Origin: Hymenobacter edaphi
Lineage (GTDB): Bacteria; Bacteroidota; Bacteroidia; Cytophagales; Hymenobacteraceae
Direction: 5' to 3'
Assembly (NCBI RefSeq): GCF_003258365.1
Contig: NZ_QHKM01000003.1
Coordinates: 248,001 to 312,000, forward strand
DNA: 64,000 nt
Positions 26,606 through 36,369 of the stretch are shown one piece after another. The notes below the pieces were generated by a model that was given only the letters and a program-made list of their open reading frames with translations, ran no database searches and had not been told where the DNA came from. Every line of letters begins with the position of its first letter. Positions within the stretch are counted from its first letter, which is position 1. Position numbers and translations under genes: made by a program.

Positions 26606-29600
26606 ATGGAGCCTACTTCCAACGAAAATGACGCGGTGCGGCGCCGCATGAACCAGCTGCGCCGCAAAGCCGAGAAACGCCGCGGCCTGGTCACGAGCAG
26701 CATCGACAACCTGAGCCCGCGCGACGTGCGCCGGCTGGCGCAGGACTTGCAGACGCACCAGATCGAGCTGGAAATGCAGTACGAGGAGCTGCTCACGGCC
26801 CAGACCGAGCGCGAAACCCTGCACCGCCAGTACGTCGACCTCTTCGAGTTTGCCCCGGTGGGCTACTGCACCCTCGATGCGCAGGGCCTGGTGCAGCAGC
26901 TCAACCTGCGCGCCAGCCAGCTGCTGGGCGCGCCTCGCGGCGCGGTGCTGGGCCGGCGCTTCGCCCAGTACGTTGCCCTGGGCGACGAGCGGGCCCACTT
27001 CTACGCGTTTTTGCAGCGGGTGCTGGCGGCCGACGCCAGCCAGAGCTGCGAGCTGGAAATGCAGCGCCCCGACGGCAGCACTTTCTTTGCCCTGCTCGAA
27101 GGCGTGCGCCTGGGCCCCGAGGAAGGCGCCCCCCGCTGCCGCCTGGCCCTCACCGACGACACGGCCCGCCGCCGGGCCGTGGCCGACCTGGCCGCGAGCG
27201 AGCAGAAATTCCGGGCCCTGTTCGAGGAGTCGGCCGATGCGGCCGTGCTCCTGCGCGACTTCACCATCGTCGACTGCAACCAGGCCGCCCTGACCATGCT
27301 GGGGGCCACCCGCCGCGAACAGGTGGTGGAGCAGCCGGCGCTGCTGCTCAGCCCCGAGCGGCAGCCCGACGGCACGCTCTCGGCCCAGCGCCTGGTGCAG
27401 GCGCTGGAGCAGGCGCTGGGCCGCGGCTCCTACCGCTACGAGTGGCTGCGGCACCGCTTCACGGGCGAAGAAATCTGGCAGGAAATCGTGCTGACGCCCA
27501 TGCGCGTGCACGGCGAGCTGGTGCAGCACGCCGTCTGGCGCGACATCACCGAGCAGAAGCGCCTCGACCAACGCCTGCGCGACAGTGAGCTGCGCTTCCG
27601 CACCGTGTTCGAGCAAAGCTCCGACGGCATGCTGCTGCTGGAGGACGGCCGCTACGTGGACTGCAACGCCGCCGCCCTGCACCTGATCGGGGCCCAGCGG
27701 CGCGAGCAGCTGGTGGGCCAGCCCGCCGAGGTGTGCATGCCCGAGCAGCAGCCCGACGGCCGCCGCACGGCCGAGTGGTTTGCCGACCACGTGGAAACCG
27801 CCCGCCGCGAAGGCTCCCTGCGCTGCGAGACGCTGATGCAGCGCTTCACCGGCGAGGAAGTGCTGATCGAAGGCGTGCTCACGCCCATCGAGCTGCCCGG
27901 ACAGCCCATGCTCACCCACATCTGCTGGCGCGACGTGACCGAGCGCCGCCGCGCCGAGCAGCGCGTGCAGGAAAGCGAAACCCGCCTGAGCACCGCCCTG
28001 CAGGCTGCCGAGCTGGGCGTAGCTCAGTGGAATTTCGTCACCGACGAGGTGTTTTTCGACGCGCGGGCCCGGCACATGTTCGGCCTGCCCGCCGACGAGG
28101 CCCCGCTGACCTTCCCCGACATCCGCCGCCTGCTGCACCCCGACGACCGGGAGCGGGTGGAAGCGGCCCTGCAGCGCGCCGTTGCGGAGCACCTGCCCGT
28201 GGAAATGGACCAGCGCGTGGTGCTGCCCGACGGCACGGTGCGCTACATCGTATCGAGCGGGCAGGTGGCCTATAGCCCCACGGGGCAGGCCCTGAGCATG
28301 ACCGGCGTGGTGCAGGACGTGACCGAGAAAAAGCTGGTCGCCCAGCGCCTGCAGGAAAGCGAGGCCCGCCTGAGCACCGCCGTGCAGGCCGCCGAGCTGG
28401 GCATCGGCATCTGGAACTTCGACACCCAGCTGTTCTACGTCGACGCGCGGGCCCGGCACATGTTTGGCCTGCCCGCCGAGGGCCCCGATCTGAGCTTCGA
28501 CGAGCTGCTGGCCGTGGTGCACCCCCTCGACCGGGAACTGGCCGCCGGAGCCCTGCAGCGCGCCGCCACCGGCGACGGGGTGCTGGACGTGGAAGTGCGC
28601 GTGCAGCACCCGGACGGAACCGTGCGCCACGTGTGCGCCAACGGGCAGGTGATGTACGACGAAGCCGGCCACCCCGTGCGCATGAGCGGCGTGCTGCACG
28701 ACGTGACCCAGAGCCGCCTGGCCGAGCAGCGCCTGCGCGAAAGCGAAGAGCAGCTGCGCACGGCCCTGAGCGCGGCCAACATGGGCGTGGGCCTCTGGGA
28801 AACGCAGCCCCAGCAAGTTGTCGTCGATGCCAGCGCGGCCGAAATATTCGGCCTCGGGGAAGGCCCGGGGCGCTACCCCGCCGCCGGGCTGAGCGGCCTG
28901 CTGCACCCCGACGACCTGCCCGGCGTGGAGGAACAGATTCAGCGCAGCCTGCAAAATCACCTGGCTTTTTCGCTGAACGTGCGCGTGTTGCGCCCGCCCA
29001 TGGCCGAGCTGCGCTACGTGCGCATCAGCGGCCAGGCCCTCTACGACGACCACAACCAGCCCGGCCGGGTGGTGAGCGTGGTGCGCGACGTGACCGAGTT
29101 CCGGCGGGCCAACCTGCGCCTGCGCACGAGCGAGGAACGCCTGCGCCTGGCCCTGCAAGCCTCGCAAACCGGGGTGTTCGAGTGGAGCTTCGAAAACGAC
29201 GAGCTGTTTTGGGACGAGCGGACCCAGGCCATTTTCGGCCGGCCCTACGAGGACCGGCGCCAGAGCTTCAACGCCATTCGGGCGGCCGTGCTCCCGGCCG
29301 ACGCGGCGGCCGTGGCCGAGGCGCTGACCACCACCATCCGCGACGGGGTGCCCTTCGAGCTGGAGCACCGCATCGTGCGCCCCGACGGCTCGGTGCGCCA
29401 CGTGGCCTCCACCGGGCAGGTGCACTACGACGAGGCCGGCCAGCCGCAGCGCCTGGCCGGCCTTATCCGCGACGTGACCGAGCGCCGGCGCGCCCAGGAA
29501 GAGCTGAACTCCAAAAACCGCCTGCTCGACCACATCCTGACAACCATTCCCGTGGTCCTCTCGCGCGTGGCCCCCGATGGCACGCTGCAGGAAGTGGTGG

Positions 29601-30883
29601 GGGCCGGCCTGCGCCGCCTCGGCGTGGCCGACAACGCCATAACCGGCCGCAACGTGTTCGAGGCCTGGCCTCAGCTCACGCCCTACATCCAGCGGCTGCT
29701 GGCGGGCGAGAAAGTGCAGTTCGTGGGCGAGCCGCCCCGCCGCGGCGAGCAGACCTACTTTCAGAACTACGGCTTCTTCGACGAGGAAAAGCAGAGCGGC
29801 GTGCTCTTCGGCATCGACGTGACCGAGACGCACCAGGCCAACGCCCGCCTGGCCGCCGACGCGGCCTTCCTGCAGGGCCTGGTGTCGAACATCCAGGAGG
29901 GCATCATGGCCTTCGACGCGGAACTGCGCGTGACGGAGTGGAACTACCTCATGGAGCAGTTTCTGGAGGTGAAGCGCGCGGCGGTGCTCGGGCAGCCGAT
30001 ATCGAAGGCGCTGCCCGCCATCGATATTCCGCGCAACCACGACATCCTGCGCCGCGCGCTGGCCGGCGAAGCCCAGACCTACTACAACGTGTCCTTCAGC
30101 CGGCGCGAGGGCGTGTTCGATGCGGCCTTCGTGCCCCTGCGCGACGCGCAGGGCGCCGTGGCCGGGGTGCTCGGCGTTATCCGCGACGTGACCGAGCGCA
30201 ACCGCCTGATGGAAGAGGCCACCCGCCTGCGCCTGCAGCGCGAAAAGGAGGTACTCAGCGCCATCATGCACACCCAGGAAGACGAGCGGAAGCGCATTGC
30301 CGAGGCCCTGCACAACGGGGTGGGCCAGTTGCTGTACGCGGCCAAGCTGCACCTCTACAACCAGCCCGTCGACGAGGCGCACCGCGCTTCGGCGCTGGGG
30401 CTGCTCAACGAGGCCATCAAGTCCACGCGCACCATCTCGTTTGAACTGACGCCAAACGTGCTGGAGGACTTTGGCCTGAAAACCGCGCTGGAGGAGATAT
30501 GCAAGCGCATTCCGCAGCAAAACCTGGCCGTGCACCTGAACGTGGGCGTGCTGCCGGAGCCGCTGCCGCGCCTGCTCGAAACGGCCGTGTACCGCATCGT
30601 GCAGGAGCTGCTCAACAACGTGATCAAGCACGCGCAGGCCCGGGAAGCGTTTATTTACGTGGAGGTGCAAAACCAGGTGCTGCACGCCAGCGTGGAGGAC
30701 GACGGCGCCGGCTTCGACGTGGCAACCGTCACGCAGAAGCACGGCGGCATTGGCCTCACCGGCATTCAGAACCGGGTAAGCCTGCTCGGTGGCCGCCTCG
30801 ACATTCGCTCCAAGCCCGGGCGGGGCACCACCATCACCATCGAGCTGCCGCTGACTACGCCCGAGCAGCCCGCCGTCGGCTGA
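26606..30883 (+). CDS. Sensor histidine kinase with about nine PAS domains (HisKA_3 type)
   Basis: A 1425-aa protein with no membrane segments, so a cytosolic sensor. A short coiled-coil N-terminus (QTHQIELEMQYEELLTAQTE) is followed by PAS units. Their starts are recognisable as LFEFAPVGYCTLDAQG, LFEESADAAVLLRDF, VFEQSSDGMLLLEDG, ALQAAELGVAQWNF, AVQAAELGIGIWNF, ALSAANMGVGLWET, ALQASQTGVFEWSF, ILTTIPVVLSRVAPDG and LVSNIQEGIMAFDA. Most are followed by a PAC strand ending in RDVTE. The dimerisation/phosphoacceptor helix holds His1236 in DERKRIAEALHNGVGQLL. An HATPase domain has ELLNNVIKHA, DDGAGFD and HGGIGLTGI. It should phosphorylate a NarL-type regulator. Confidence 0.94.
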   Translation: MEPTSNENDAVRRRMNQLRRKAEKRRGLVTSSIDNLSPRDVRRLAQDLQTHQIELEMQYEELLTAQTERETLHRQYVDLFEFAPVGYCTLDAQGLVQQLNLRASQLLGAPRGAVLGRRFAQYVALGDERAHFYAFLQRVLAADASQSCELEMQRPDGSTFFALLEGVRLGPEEGAPRCRLALTDDTARRRAVADLAASEQKFRALFEESADAAVLLRDFTIVDCNQAALTMLGATRREQVVEQPALLLSPERQPDGTLSAQRLVQALEQALGRGSYRYEWLRHRFTGEEIWQEIVLTPMRVHGELVQHAVWRDITEQKRLDQRLRDSELRFRTVFEQSSDGMLLLEDGRYVDCNAAALHLIGAQRREQLVGQPAEVCMPEQQPDGRRTAEWFADHVETARREGSLRCETLMQRFTGEEVLIEGVLTPIELPGQPMLTHICWRDVTERRRAEQRVQESETRLSTALQAAELGVAQWNFVTDEVFFDARARHMFGLPADEAPLTFPDIRRLLHPDDRERVEAALQRAVAEHLPVEMDQRVVLPDGTVRYIVSSGQVAYSPTGQALSMTGVVQDVTEKKLVAQRLQESEARLSTAVQAAELGIGIWNFDTQLFYVDARARHMFGLPAEGPDLSFDELLAVVHPLDRELAAGALQRAATGDGVLDVEVRVQHPDGTVRHVCANGQVMYDEAGHPVRMSGVLHDVTQSRLAEQRLRESEEQLRTALSAANMGVGLWETQPQQVVVDASAAEIFGLGEGPGRYPAAGLSGLLHPDDLPGVEEQIQRSLQNHLAFSLNVRVLRPPMAELRYVRISGQALYDDHNQPGRVVSVVRDVTEFRRANLRLRTSEERLRLALQASQTGVFEWSFENDELFWDERTQAIFGRPYEDRRQSFNAIRAAVLPADAAAVAEALTTTIRDGVPFELEHRIVRPDGSVRHVASTGQVHYDEAGQPQRLAGLIRDVTERRRAQEELNSKNRLLDHILTTIPVVLSRVAPDGTLQEVVGAGLRRLGVADNAITGRNVFEAWPQLTPYIQRLLAGEKVQFVGEPPRRGEQTYFQNYGFFDEEKQSGVLFGIDVTETHQANARLAADAAFLQGLVSNIQEGIMAFDAELRVTEWNYLMEQFLEVKRAAVLGQPISKALPAIDIPRNHDILRRALAGEAQTYYNVSFSRREGVFDAAFVPLRDAQGAVAGVLGVIRDVTERNRLMEEATRLRLQREKEVLSAIMHTQEDERKRIAEALHNGVGQLLYAAKLHLYNQPVDEAHRASALGLLNEAIKSTRTISFELTPNVLEDFGLKTALEEICKRIPQQNLAVHLNVGVLPEPLPRLLETAVYRIVQELLNNVIKHAQAREAFIYVEVQNQVLHASVEDDGAGFDVATVTQKHGGIGLTGIQNRVSLLGGRLDIRSKPGRGTTITIELPLTTPEQPAVG

Positions 30884-30984
30884 GTCGGGCGCCGGGCGGC
30901 CCCCGCCAACGGCCAACCTCGGCTGTATCCCGGCGCGCCGCGGGGCGTAAGCTAAAGCCAACCCTACCAACTGCCCGCGACCTT

Positions 30985-32541
30985 ATGCAGACCCCCGATC
31001 AGACTTCCGGCGCCCACAACACCTCCTGGCTGGCTACCGCCGAGCGGCCCGCCTTTCCCGCCCTCTCCGAATCGACGGACGCCGAGGTGGTGGTCGTCGG
31101 GGCGGGGCTGGCGGGCCTGACCACGGCCTACCTCCTCACCCGCGAGGGCCGGCGCGTGGTGCTGCTGGAAGACGGCGAAATCGTGTCGGGCGAGACGGGG
31201 CGCACCACCGCCCACCTCTCCAACGCCCTCGACGACCGGTACTACCACCTCGAAAAGCTCTTCGGACCGGCTGGTGCCCGGCTAGCCGCCCAAAGCCACG
31301 GCGCGGCCATCGACCGCATCGAAGCCATTGCCCAGGCCGAAAACATCGATTGCGACTTTGAGCGCCTCGACGGCTATTTGTTTCTGCCCCCCGGCGGCGA
31401 TGCGCAGGAGCTGGCCGACGAGCTGGAAGCCGCCCACCGCGCCGGCCTCACGCAGGTGCAGCGCCTGCCCGACGCCGGGGCCCGGGGCTTCCGCTCGGGC
31501 GAGTGCCTGCGCTTCCCGAACCAGGGGCAGTTTCACCCGGTGCGCTACGCCGCGGGGCTGGCCCGGGCCATCGGGCAGGGCGGCGGGCGCATCTTCACCA
31601 ACACCCGGGTGCGCGAGGTGCACAGCGGCCACCACACCCGCGTGGTGACGGAAAGCGGGCTGGAAGTGCGGGCCCGGCACATCGTGGTGGCCACCAACGT
31701 GCCCTTCAACGACCAGGTGGTGATGCACACCAAGCAGAGCCCTTACCGCACCTACGCGCTGGCCTTTCGGGTGCCGAAAGGCTCGGTGACCAGGGCCCTG
31801 TACTGGGATACGCCTGATCCGTACCACTACATCCGCCTGCAGGAAGTACACGACGCGGCGCCCAGCGGCGAGGCCTACGACCTGCTCATCGTGGGCGGCG
31901 AAGACCACAAAACCGGCCAGGAGGACGATTACGCCGAACGGTTTCGCTGCCTGGAAGAATGGGCCCGGGCAAACTTCCCGACGACGCAGCAGGTGGAGTA
32001 CCGCTGGTCGGGCCAGGTGCTGGAGCCCGTCGACTCGCTGGGCTACGCCGGGCGCAACCCGCTCGACGCCGACAACATCTACATCATCACCGGCGACTCG
32101 GGCCACGGCATGACGCACAGCACCCTCGGGGCCATGCTGGTGACGGACCTGATTATGGACCGCGACAACCCCTGGGCCAAGCTCTACGACCCCGGCCGGG
32201 TGTCGGCCCACCCGTCGGCACTCAAGGAATTCGTGCGGGAAAACGCGAACGTGGCCGCCCAGTACACCGACCTCGTCACCGGCGGCGACGCGGCCAGCGA
32301 AGCCGACATCGAGCCCGGCCACGGTGCCGTGCTGCGCCGCGGCCTGAGCAAGGTGGCCGTGTACCGCGACCCGCAGGGCCAGGCGCATGCGTGCTCGGCC
32401 ATCTGCCCGCACCTGGGCTGCGTGGTGCACTGGAACAGCGAGGAAAAAAGCTGGGACTGCCCCTGCCACGGCTCCCGCTTCACGGCCTACGGCGAGCTGG
32501 TGAACGGCCCCGCCGACCGCGGGCTGGACCGGGTGGAGTAG
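30985..32541 (+). CDS. FAD-dependent oxidoreductase fused to a Rieske [2Fe-2S] domain
   Basis: A 518-aa protein from ATG 30985. The N-terminal DAO-type FAD domain has dinucleotide-binding motif VVVVGAGLAGLTTAYLL, then LLEDGEIVSGETGRTTAHLS. The middle carries a second FAD contact near IITGDSGHGMTHSTLGAML. The C-terminal domain (about 440-518) is a Rieske cluster site: CPHLGC with Cys474/His476, and CPCHGS with Cys492/His495. Fusions of this kind are widespread in soil bacteria and of unknown substrate; electrons probably pass between the iron-sulphur centre and FAD. No membrane segment or export signal is present. It lies 101 bp after the PAS kinase. Confidence 0.93.
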   Translation: MQTPDQTSGAHNTSWLATAERPAFPALSESTDAEVVVVGAGLAGLTTAYLLTREGRRVVLLEDGEIVSGETGRTTAHLSNALDDRYYHLEKLFGPAGARLAAQSHGAAIDRIEAIAQAENIDCDFERLDGYLFLPPGGDAQELADELEAAHRAGLTQVQRLPDAGARGFRSGECLRFPNQGQFHPVRYAAGLARAIGQGGGRIFTNTRVREVHSGHHTRVVTESGLEVRARHIVVATNVPFNDQVVMHTKQSPYRTYALAFRVPKGSVTRALYWDTPDPYHYIRLQEVHDAAPSGEAYDLLIVGGEDHKTGQEDDYAERFRCLEEWARANFPTTQQVEYRWSGQVLEPVDSLGYAGRNPLDADNIYIITGDSGHGMTHSTLGAMLVTDLIMDRDNPWAKLYDPGRVSAHPSALKEFVRENANVAAQYTDLVTGGDAASEADIEPGHGAVLRRGLSKVAVYRDPQGQAHACSAICPHLGCVVHWNSEEKSWDCPCHGSRFTAYGELVNGPADRGLDRVE

Positions 32542-32567
32542 GAGCGGGGCCGCCCGGCGGCGGGTCG

Positions 32568-32575
32568 TAGCTTTG
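32568..32575 (+). promoter_or_regulatory. -7 box TAGCTTTG just before the membrane MutS gene
   Basis: An exact match to TAnnTTTG only 4 nt before the ATG at 32580. Transcripts from it would be nearly leaderless. No TTTG is found at the -33 spacing, so support is partial. Confidence 0.4.
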
Positions 32576-32579
32576 TCCC

Positions 32580-34412
32580 ATGCCCGTTGCCAATTCCATT
32601 CGCCCGCTGCAGATCGAGCCGCAGGACATTTTCACCGATAACCTCGCCACCTACGCCGCCGAGGAGCAACACTTTGCCGGCCGCCACAGCCTGCTCGGCT
32701 GGCTGCGGGTGGCCGTGTTTCTGGCCGGGGCCGGCGGGGCGTGGTGGCTGTTTCGCCGCGACGAGAACCTGGCGGCCTTTGGCTGGCTGGCCGTCAGCTA
32801 CGCGGTGTTCGTGCTGGTGATGCGCTGGCACGGCCGCGTGGGCTACCAGCTACGTCAGCGCCAGCTGCTGCGCCTGATCAACCAGGAAGAGCTGGCGCGT
32901 CTGGCCGGCCAGTTCGCGGGCTTCGACGAAGGCCCGCGTTACCAGAACCCCGCTCACCCCTACACCGCCGACCTCGACGTGTTCGGCCCGCACTCCCTGT
33001 TTCAGCTGCTGAGCCGCGCCACCTCGCGCCTGGGGCAGGACCGGCTGGCTGCCTGGCTGCAGGCCCCGGCCACCGTGGCCGAGCTGGAGCAGCGCCAGCC
33101 CGCCGTGGCCGAGCTGGCCGCCGACGTGGCGTGGCGGCAGCACTGGCAGGCCCGTGCCCGGCAGTTTCCGAAGCAATCCGACGACCCGCGCCCCTTCCTG
33201 GCCTGGATGCACGCCCCCGATTTCTACCAGGGCCGCGGCTGGGTGCTGGCGTTGCTGCCGGTGCTGCCCCCGCTGGCCATTCTGGGTATTGCCGCCTGGC
33301 TGACGGGCTCCTCGGGCTGGCTGGCCGCCGGGCCGGTGCTGCTGATGTACGCCGTCAACTACCGCTTCCGGCAGGAGCGCGACACCGTGTTTGAGCGCTG
33401 CATGGATATGTACGACGTGCTGCGCGCCTACCGCGACCAGCTGCGCCACCTGGAGCAGCGCGCGTGCGCGGCCCCGCGGCTGGCCGAGCTGCGGCAGGTG
33501 CTGCTGGCCCACGGCGCCCCGGCCTCGGCCTACGTGGGCCGGCTGGCGGGCATTGCGCAGAATTTCTCGCTGCGCTGGAGTACCCTGGCCGGCTTCTTCG
33601 CCAACAACCTGCTGCTGTGGGACTTCTTCTGGATGTGGCGGCTGGAGCGCTGGAAGCGGCAGCTCGGCGGCCGGCTGGAGCCCTGGCTGGAAGTGGTGGC
33701 CGAAGTGGAAGCCCTCGGCAGCCTCGCAGCCGTGCAATACGCCAACCCCGCCTGGGCCGTGCCCGCGCTGACCGAGGCGCCGCTGACCTTCGTGGCCGCG
33801 CAGCTGGCCCACCCGCTCATCTTCAGCCCCGGCCGCGTGGCCAACGACTTCGCCACCGAGGGCCCGGGCCGCACCGGACTGGTGACGGGCTCCAACATGT
33901 CGGGCAAAACCACCTTTCTGCGCACCATTGGCGTGAATGCCGTGCTGGCCCTGGCCGGCGGGCCGGTGTGCGCCCAGGCGCTGCGCATCGGCCCGCTGGA
34001 GCTGTTTACGGCCATGCGCACCCAAGACAACCTCGCCGAAAGCACGTCCTCGTTCTACGCCGAGCTCAAGCGCCTGCGCCAGCTGCTCGACCTGACGGCC
34101 GCCGGCCGGCCCGTGTTTTTCCTGCTCGACGAAATTCTGAAGGGCACCAACTCCCGCGACCGGCACGACGGTGCCCGCGGCCTCATCCGGCAGCTGCACC
34201 GCCGCCCCGCCAGCGGCCTCGTGAGCACCCACGACCTGGAGCTGGGCGACCTGGCCCGGGAGCTGCCCGGCTTCGTGACGAACTACAGCTTCAACAGCGA
34301 CATCGAGGGCGACGAAATCCGCTTCGACTACCGCCTCACGCCCGGCCTCTGCCGCGAATTCAACGCCAGTAAGCTGATGGAGCTCATGGGGATAGAGCTG
34401 GCAAAAAAATAA
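32580..34412 (+). CDS. Membrane-anchored MutS-family ATPase
   Basis: A 610-aa protein. The N-terminus has two membrane spans (LLGWLRVAVFLAGAGGAWWLF and AFGWLAVSYAVFVLVM), and another pair lies around residues 220-260 (GWVLALLPVLPPLAILGIAAWLTG, GWLAAGPVLLMYAV). The C-terminal MutS ATPase has Walker A TGSNMSGKTTFLRTIG, the TRIGASD-equivalent MRTQDNLAESTSSFYAELKRL, Walker B VFFLLDEILKGTNSRD and the VSTHDLELGDL H-loop. There are no mismatch-binding (MutS I), connector or lever domains, so it is not a repair MutS. This group is frequent in Bacteroidota and its function is unknown. Confidence 0.9.
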   Translation: MPVANSIRPLQIEPQDIFTDNLATYAAEEQHFAGRHSLLGWLRVAVFLAGAGGAWWLFRRDENLAAFGWLAVSYAVFVLVMRWHGRVGYQLRQRQLLRLINQEELARLAGQFAGFDEGPRYQNPAHPYTADLDVFGPHSLFQLLSRATSRLGQDRLAAWLQAPATVAELEQRQPAVAELAADVAWRQHWQARARQFPKQSDDPRPFLAWMHAPDFYQGRGWVLALLPVLPPLAILGIAAWLTGSSGWLAAGPVLLMYAVNYRFRQERDTVFERCMDMYDVLRAYRDQLRHLEQRACAAPRLAELRQVLLAHGAPASAYVGRLAGIAQNFSLRWSTLAGFFANNLLLWDFFWMWRLERWKRQLGGRLEPWLEVVAEVEALGSLAAVQYANPAWAVPALTEAPLTFVAAQLAHPLIFSPGRVANDFATEGPGRTGLVTGSNMSGKTTFLRTIGVNAVLALAGGPVCAQALRIGPLELFTAMRTQDNLAESTSSFYAELKRLRQLLDLTAAGRPVFFLLDEILKGTNSRDRHDGARGLIRQLHRRPASGLVSTHDLELGDLARELPGFVTNYSFNSDIEGDEIRFDYRLTPGLCREFNASKLMELMGIELAKK

Positions 34413-34475
34413 GCGGGCTTGCAACCGTCGTCTAATTATCGGACCTCTGCTATATAACCAACCGTATCACCAGTT

Positions 34476-34829
34476 ATGAAAAGCGTACGACTACTTGCTT
34501 GCCTGATTGGCTTCCTGGGGCTGAGCTCGATTGGTAGCTGCGAGGATGACGACGTAGTGCCCGCCGCCGAACGACCGGTGCCGGTGAGCTACGCCCAAAC
34601 CCAGTGCGCCGACCGTTGGGGCCAGGCCACCTCAACCCAGCAGCTGGAAGCCCTGGCCAGGGCTTATTTGCAGCAGCAAGGCATCGTGGCCAGCGACGTG
34701 TATGCCGCCCGCACCGGGCAGGCAGCCGTGTGCGCTGCCTGCAGCTGCCCCACCGGCGTAATTCTGCAGGCCACCGTACGCCAGGCCGACCTGCAGGCGG
34801 TACTGGATATGGGTTTTCAGCGTCTCTGA
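34476..34829 (+). CDS. Small lipoprotein, hypothetical
   Basis: A 117-aa protein with a lipoprotein signal (LLACLIGFLGLSSIGSC, lipid-modified Cys22) followed by acidic EDDD, the pattern of Bacteroidota surface-exposed lipoproteins. The mature part contains five more Cys residues, including the cluster AVCAACSCP, which could form disulfides or bind metal. A similar organisation is common in Hymenobacter-type genomes, but I know no function. It is a single gene after the membrane MutS gene, 63 bp apart. Confidence 0.75.
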   Translation: MKSVRLLACLIGFLGLSSIGSCEDDDVVPAAERPVPVSYAQTQCADRWGQATSTQQLEALARAYLQQQGIVASDVYAARTGQAAVCAACSCPTGVILQATVRQADLQAVLDMGFQRL

Positions 34830-34885
34830 CGGCCCGCCCGCGCTTGGAGCCCCGCGCCTCACCGGCGCGCCGGCACCTTCTGCGT

Positions 34886-34914
34886 GCCCGAAGCCGCCGC
34901 TTCGGGCATTTTTG
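34886..34914 (+). terminator. Hairpin terminator after the small lipoprotein gene
   Basis: Stem GCCCGAAG/CTTCGGGC with a 6-nt loop, followed by ATTTTTG. Confidence 0.85.
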
Positions 34915-34968
34915 CGTACAAGCGGGGCGTCGGCCGGGCAACGCCTGCTTACTCGCCGACCAAGCCGC

Positions 34969-35943
34969 ATGTACGTTCGACAAAACCTTCGATGGAGCAT
35001 TATCTGGCGCAGTGCCTGGCGCAGTGTGCTCATTCTGACGCTCTACAACCTGGTTATCTGCTGGTTTTATACCCACGGCTTCAACCATTTTTCCATTCCC
35101 TGGCAGCCCGTGGCCACGCTGGGCACGGCGGTGGCGTTCTACATCGGCTTCAAAAACAACGGCTCCTACGACCGGTTCTGGGAGGGCCGCCAGATCTGGG
35201 GCGGCATCGTCAATACCAGCCGCACCTGGGCCATTCAGGCGCTGGAGTTCATCACCTCCCGCGTCGATGCGCCCGAGCTGACGGAGGTGCGGCCCCAGGC
35301 CACGGCCCGCGAGCTGACGGAGCGCCACCACCGGCTCCTGTACCGCCATATTGCCTGGTGCAACGCCCTGCGCCTGCAGCTGCGGCAGCAGCGCGAAGAC
35401 CTGTGGGACAGCGACGTGGCCCCGTTTCTGCAGCCCGAAGAGTCGGATTTTATGCGGCAGCGGGCCAATCCGCCGGCGCATCTGCTGCGCCGCCAGGCCG
35501 CCGAGCTGCGCATCCTGCGCGAGGAGCGCGGCCTGCTCAACGATTTTCAGCACGTGAACATGATGCGCACCCTGGAGCGCCTCTTCGACCTGCAGGGCGG
35601 CTGCGAGCGAATCAAAAACACGCCCTTCCCGCGCCAGTACGCCTTCTACAGCTTCCTGTTCGTGTGCCTGTTCTCGCTGATGCTGCCCCTGGGCCTGCTG
35701 CGCGAGTTCGACCAGTTGGGCCCCGGTATGGTCTGGCTCACCGTGCCCTTCTCGGTGCTCACGAGCTGGGTGTTCAATACCATCGAAGTGGTAGGCCACA
35801 CCAGCGAAAACCCCTTCGAGTACCAGATGAACGACGTGCCGATGACCGCACTCTGCCGCACCATCGAAATCGACCTGCGCGAGATGCTGGGCGAAACCGA
35901 GCTGCCGCCGAAAACCCTGCCCGTCAAGGATATATTGTTCTAG
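34969..35943 (+). CDS. Bestrophin family ion channel (YneE-like)
   Basis: A 324-aa protein from ATG 34969 (MYVRQNLRW); the frame is open upstream through the terminator, which argues against a longer start. Family signatures are the first membrane helix (SVLILTLYNLVICWFYTHGF), LGTAVAFYIGFKNNGSYDRFWEGRQIWGGIVNTSRTWA with the conserved NNxSYDRWWEGR-like motif, and late helices YSFLFVCLFSLMLPLGLL and MVWLTVPFSVLTSWVFNTIEVVG. The ENPFEY segment near the end is also typical. Bacterial bestrophins form pentameric cation-selective channels in the inner membrane. It stands alone and is closed by a strong bidirectional hairpin. Confidence 0.93.
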   Translation: MYVRQNLRWSIIWRSAWRSVLILTLYNLVICWFYTHGFNHFSIPWQPVATLGTAVAFYIGFKNNGSYDRFWEGRQIWGGIVNTSRTWAIQALEFITSRVDAPELTEVRPQATARELTERHHRLLYRHIAWCNALRLQLRQQREDLWDSDVAPFLQPEESDFMRQRANPPAHLLRRQAAELRILREERGLLNDFQHVNMMRTLERLFDLQGGCERIKNTPFPRQYAFYSFLFVCLFSLMLPLGLLREFDQLGPGMVWLTVPFSVLTSWVFNTIEVVGHTSENPFEYQMNDVPMTALCRTIEIDLREMLGETELPPKTLPVKDILF

Positions 35944-35978
35944 CATGGGCGTAGGGTAACAGCAAAAAAGCTGGTGCT

Positions 35979-36036
35979 GCAATTAAAAAGCACGCCGTGG
36001 GGAGCCTGCACTCCGCACGGCGTGCTTTTTAATTGC
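35979..36036. terminator. Very strong bidirectional terminator (21-bp perfect stem)
   Basis: GCAATTAAAAAGCACGCCGTG (35979-35999) is exactly mirrored at 36016-36036 with a 16-nt loop. T and A runs lie within the stem on both strands. The following DNA to 36369 (about 330 bp) holds no gene I can support. It contains a small hairpin GACTTG-N8-CAAGTC (36267-36286) and AT-rich DNA around 36228-36250 that may be promoter. Confidence 0.88.
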
Positions 36037-36369
36037 TGTCCACGGATTCCGGTCGAAACTTCGGGACGAGTAATCGGGCCGGCCGGCCACCCAACCCGGA
36101 AAGCAGGGCGTTGATGGGCAGGAATAGTTGTGGCTTTTTTTTAGGTGTCTTGGAGCGGGCAACAGCGCGGCAAAGGGGTAGGCAGAGGCTAACCTGGTAA
36201 AATTCAGGCAGTAAAAAGCCGGGAAATAATAGGATGTTTGTATATTAGGGGTATCAGGCCAAGACTGACTTGAACAAAAGCAAGTCGGTTGGTAATCTGA
36301 CCAGACCGCCCCGACCTCCCGCCACCGTTATAGCCGCCACATCTATTCTCGCACCTGCTCCCACGAATT

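Noticed and set aside
36041-36369. A gene in the 330-bp gap before the STAS gene
   Set aside because: No open frame with a reasonable start or composition; only a small hairpin and AT-rich promoter-like DNA.
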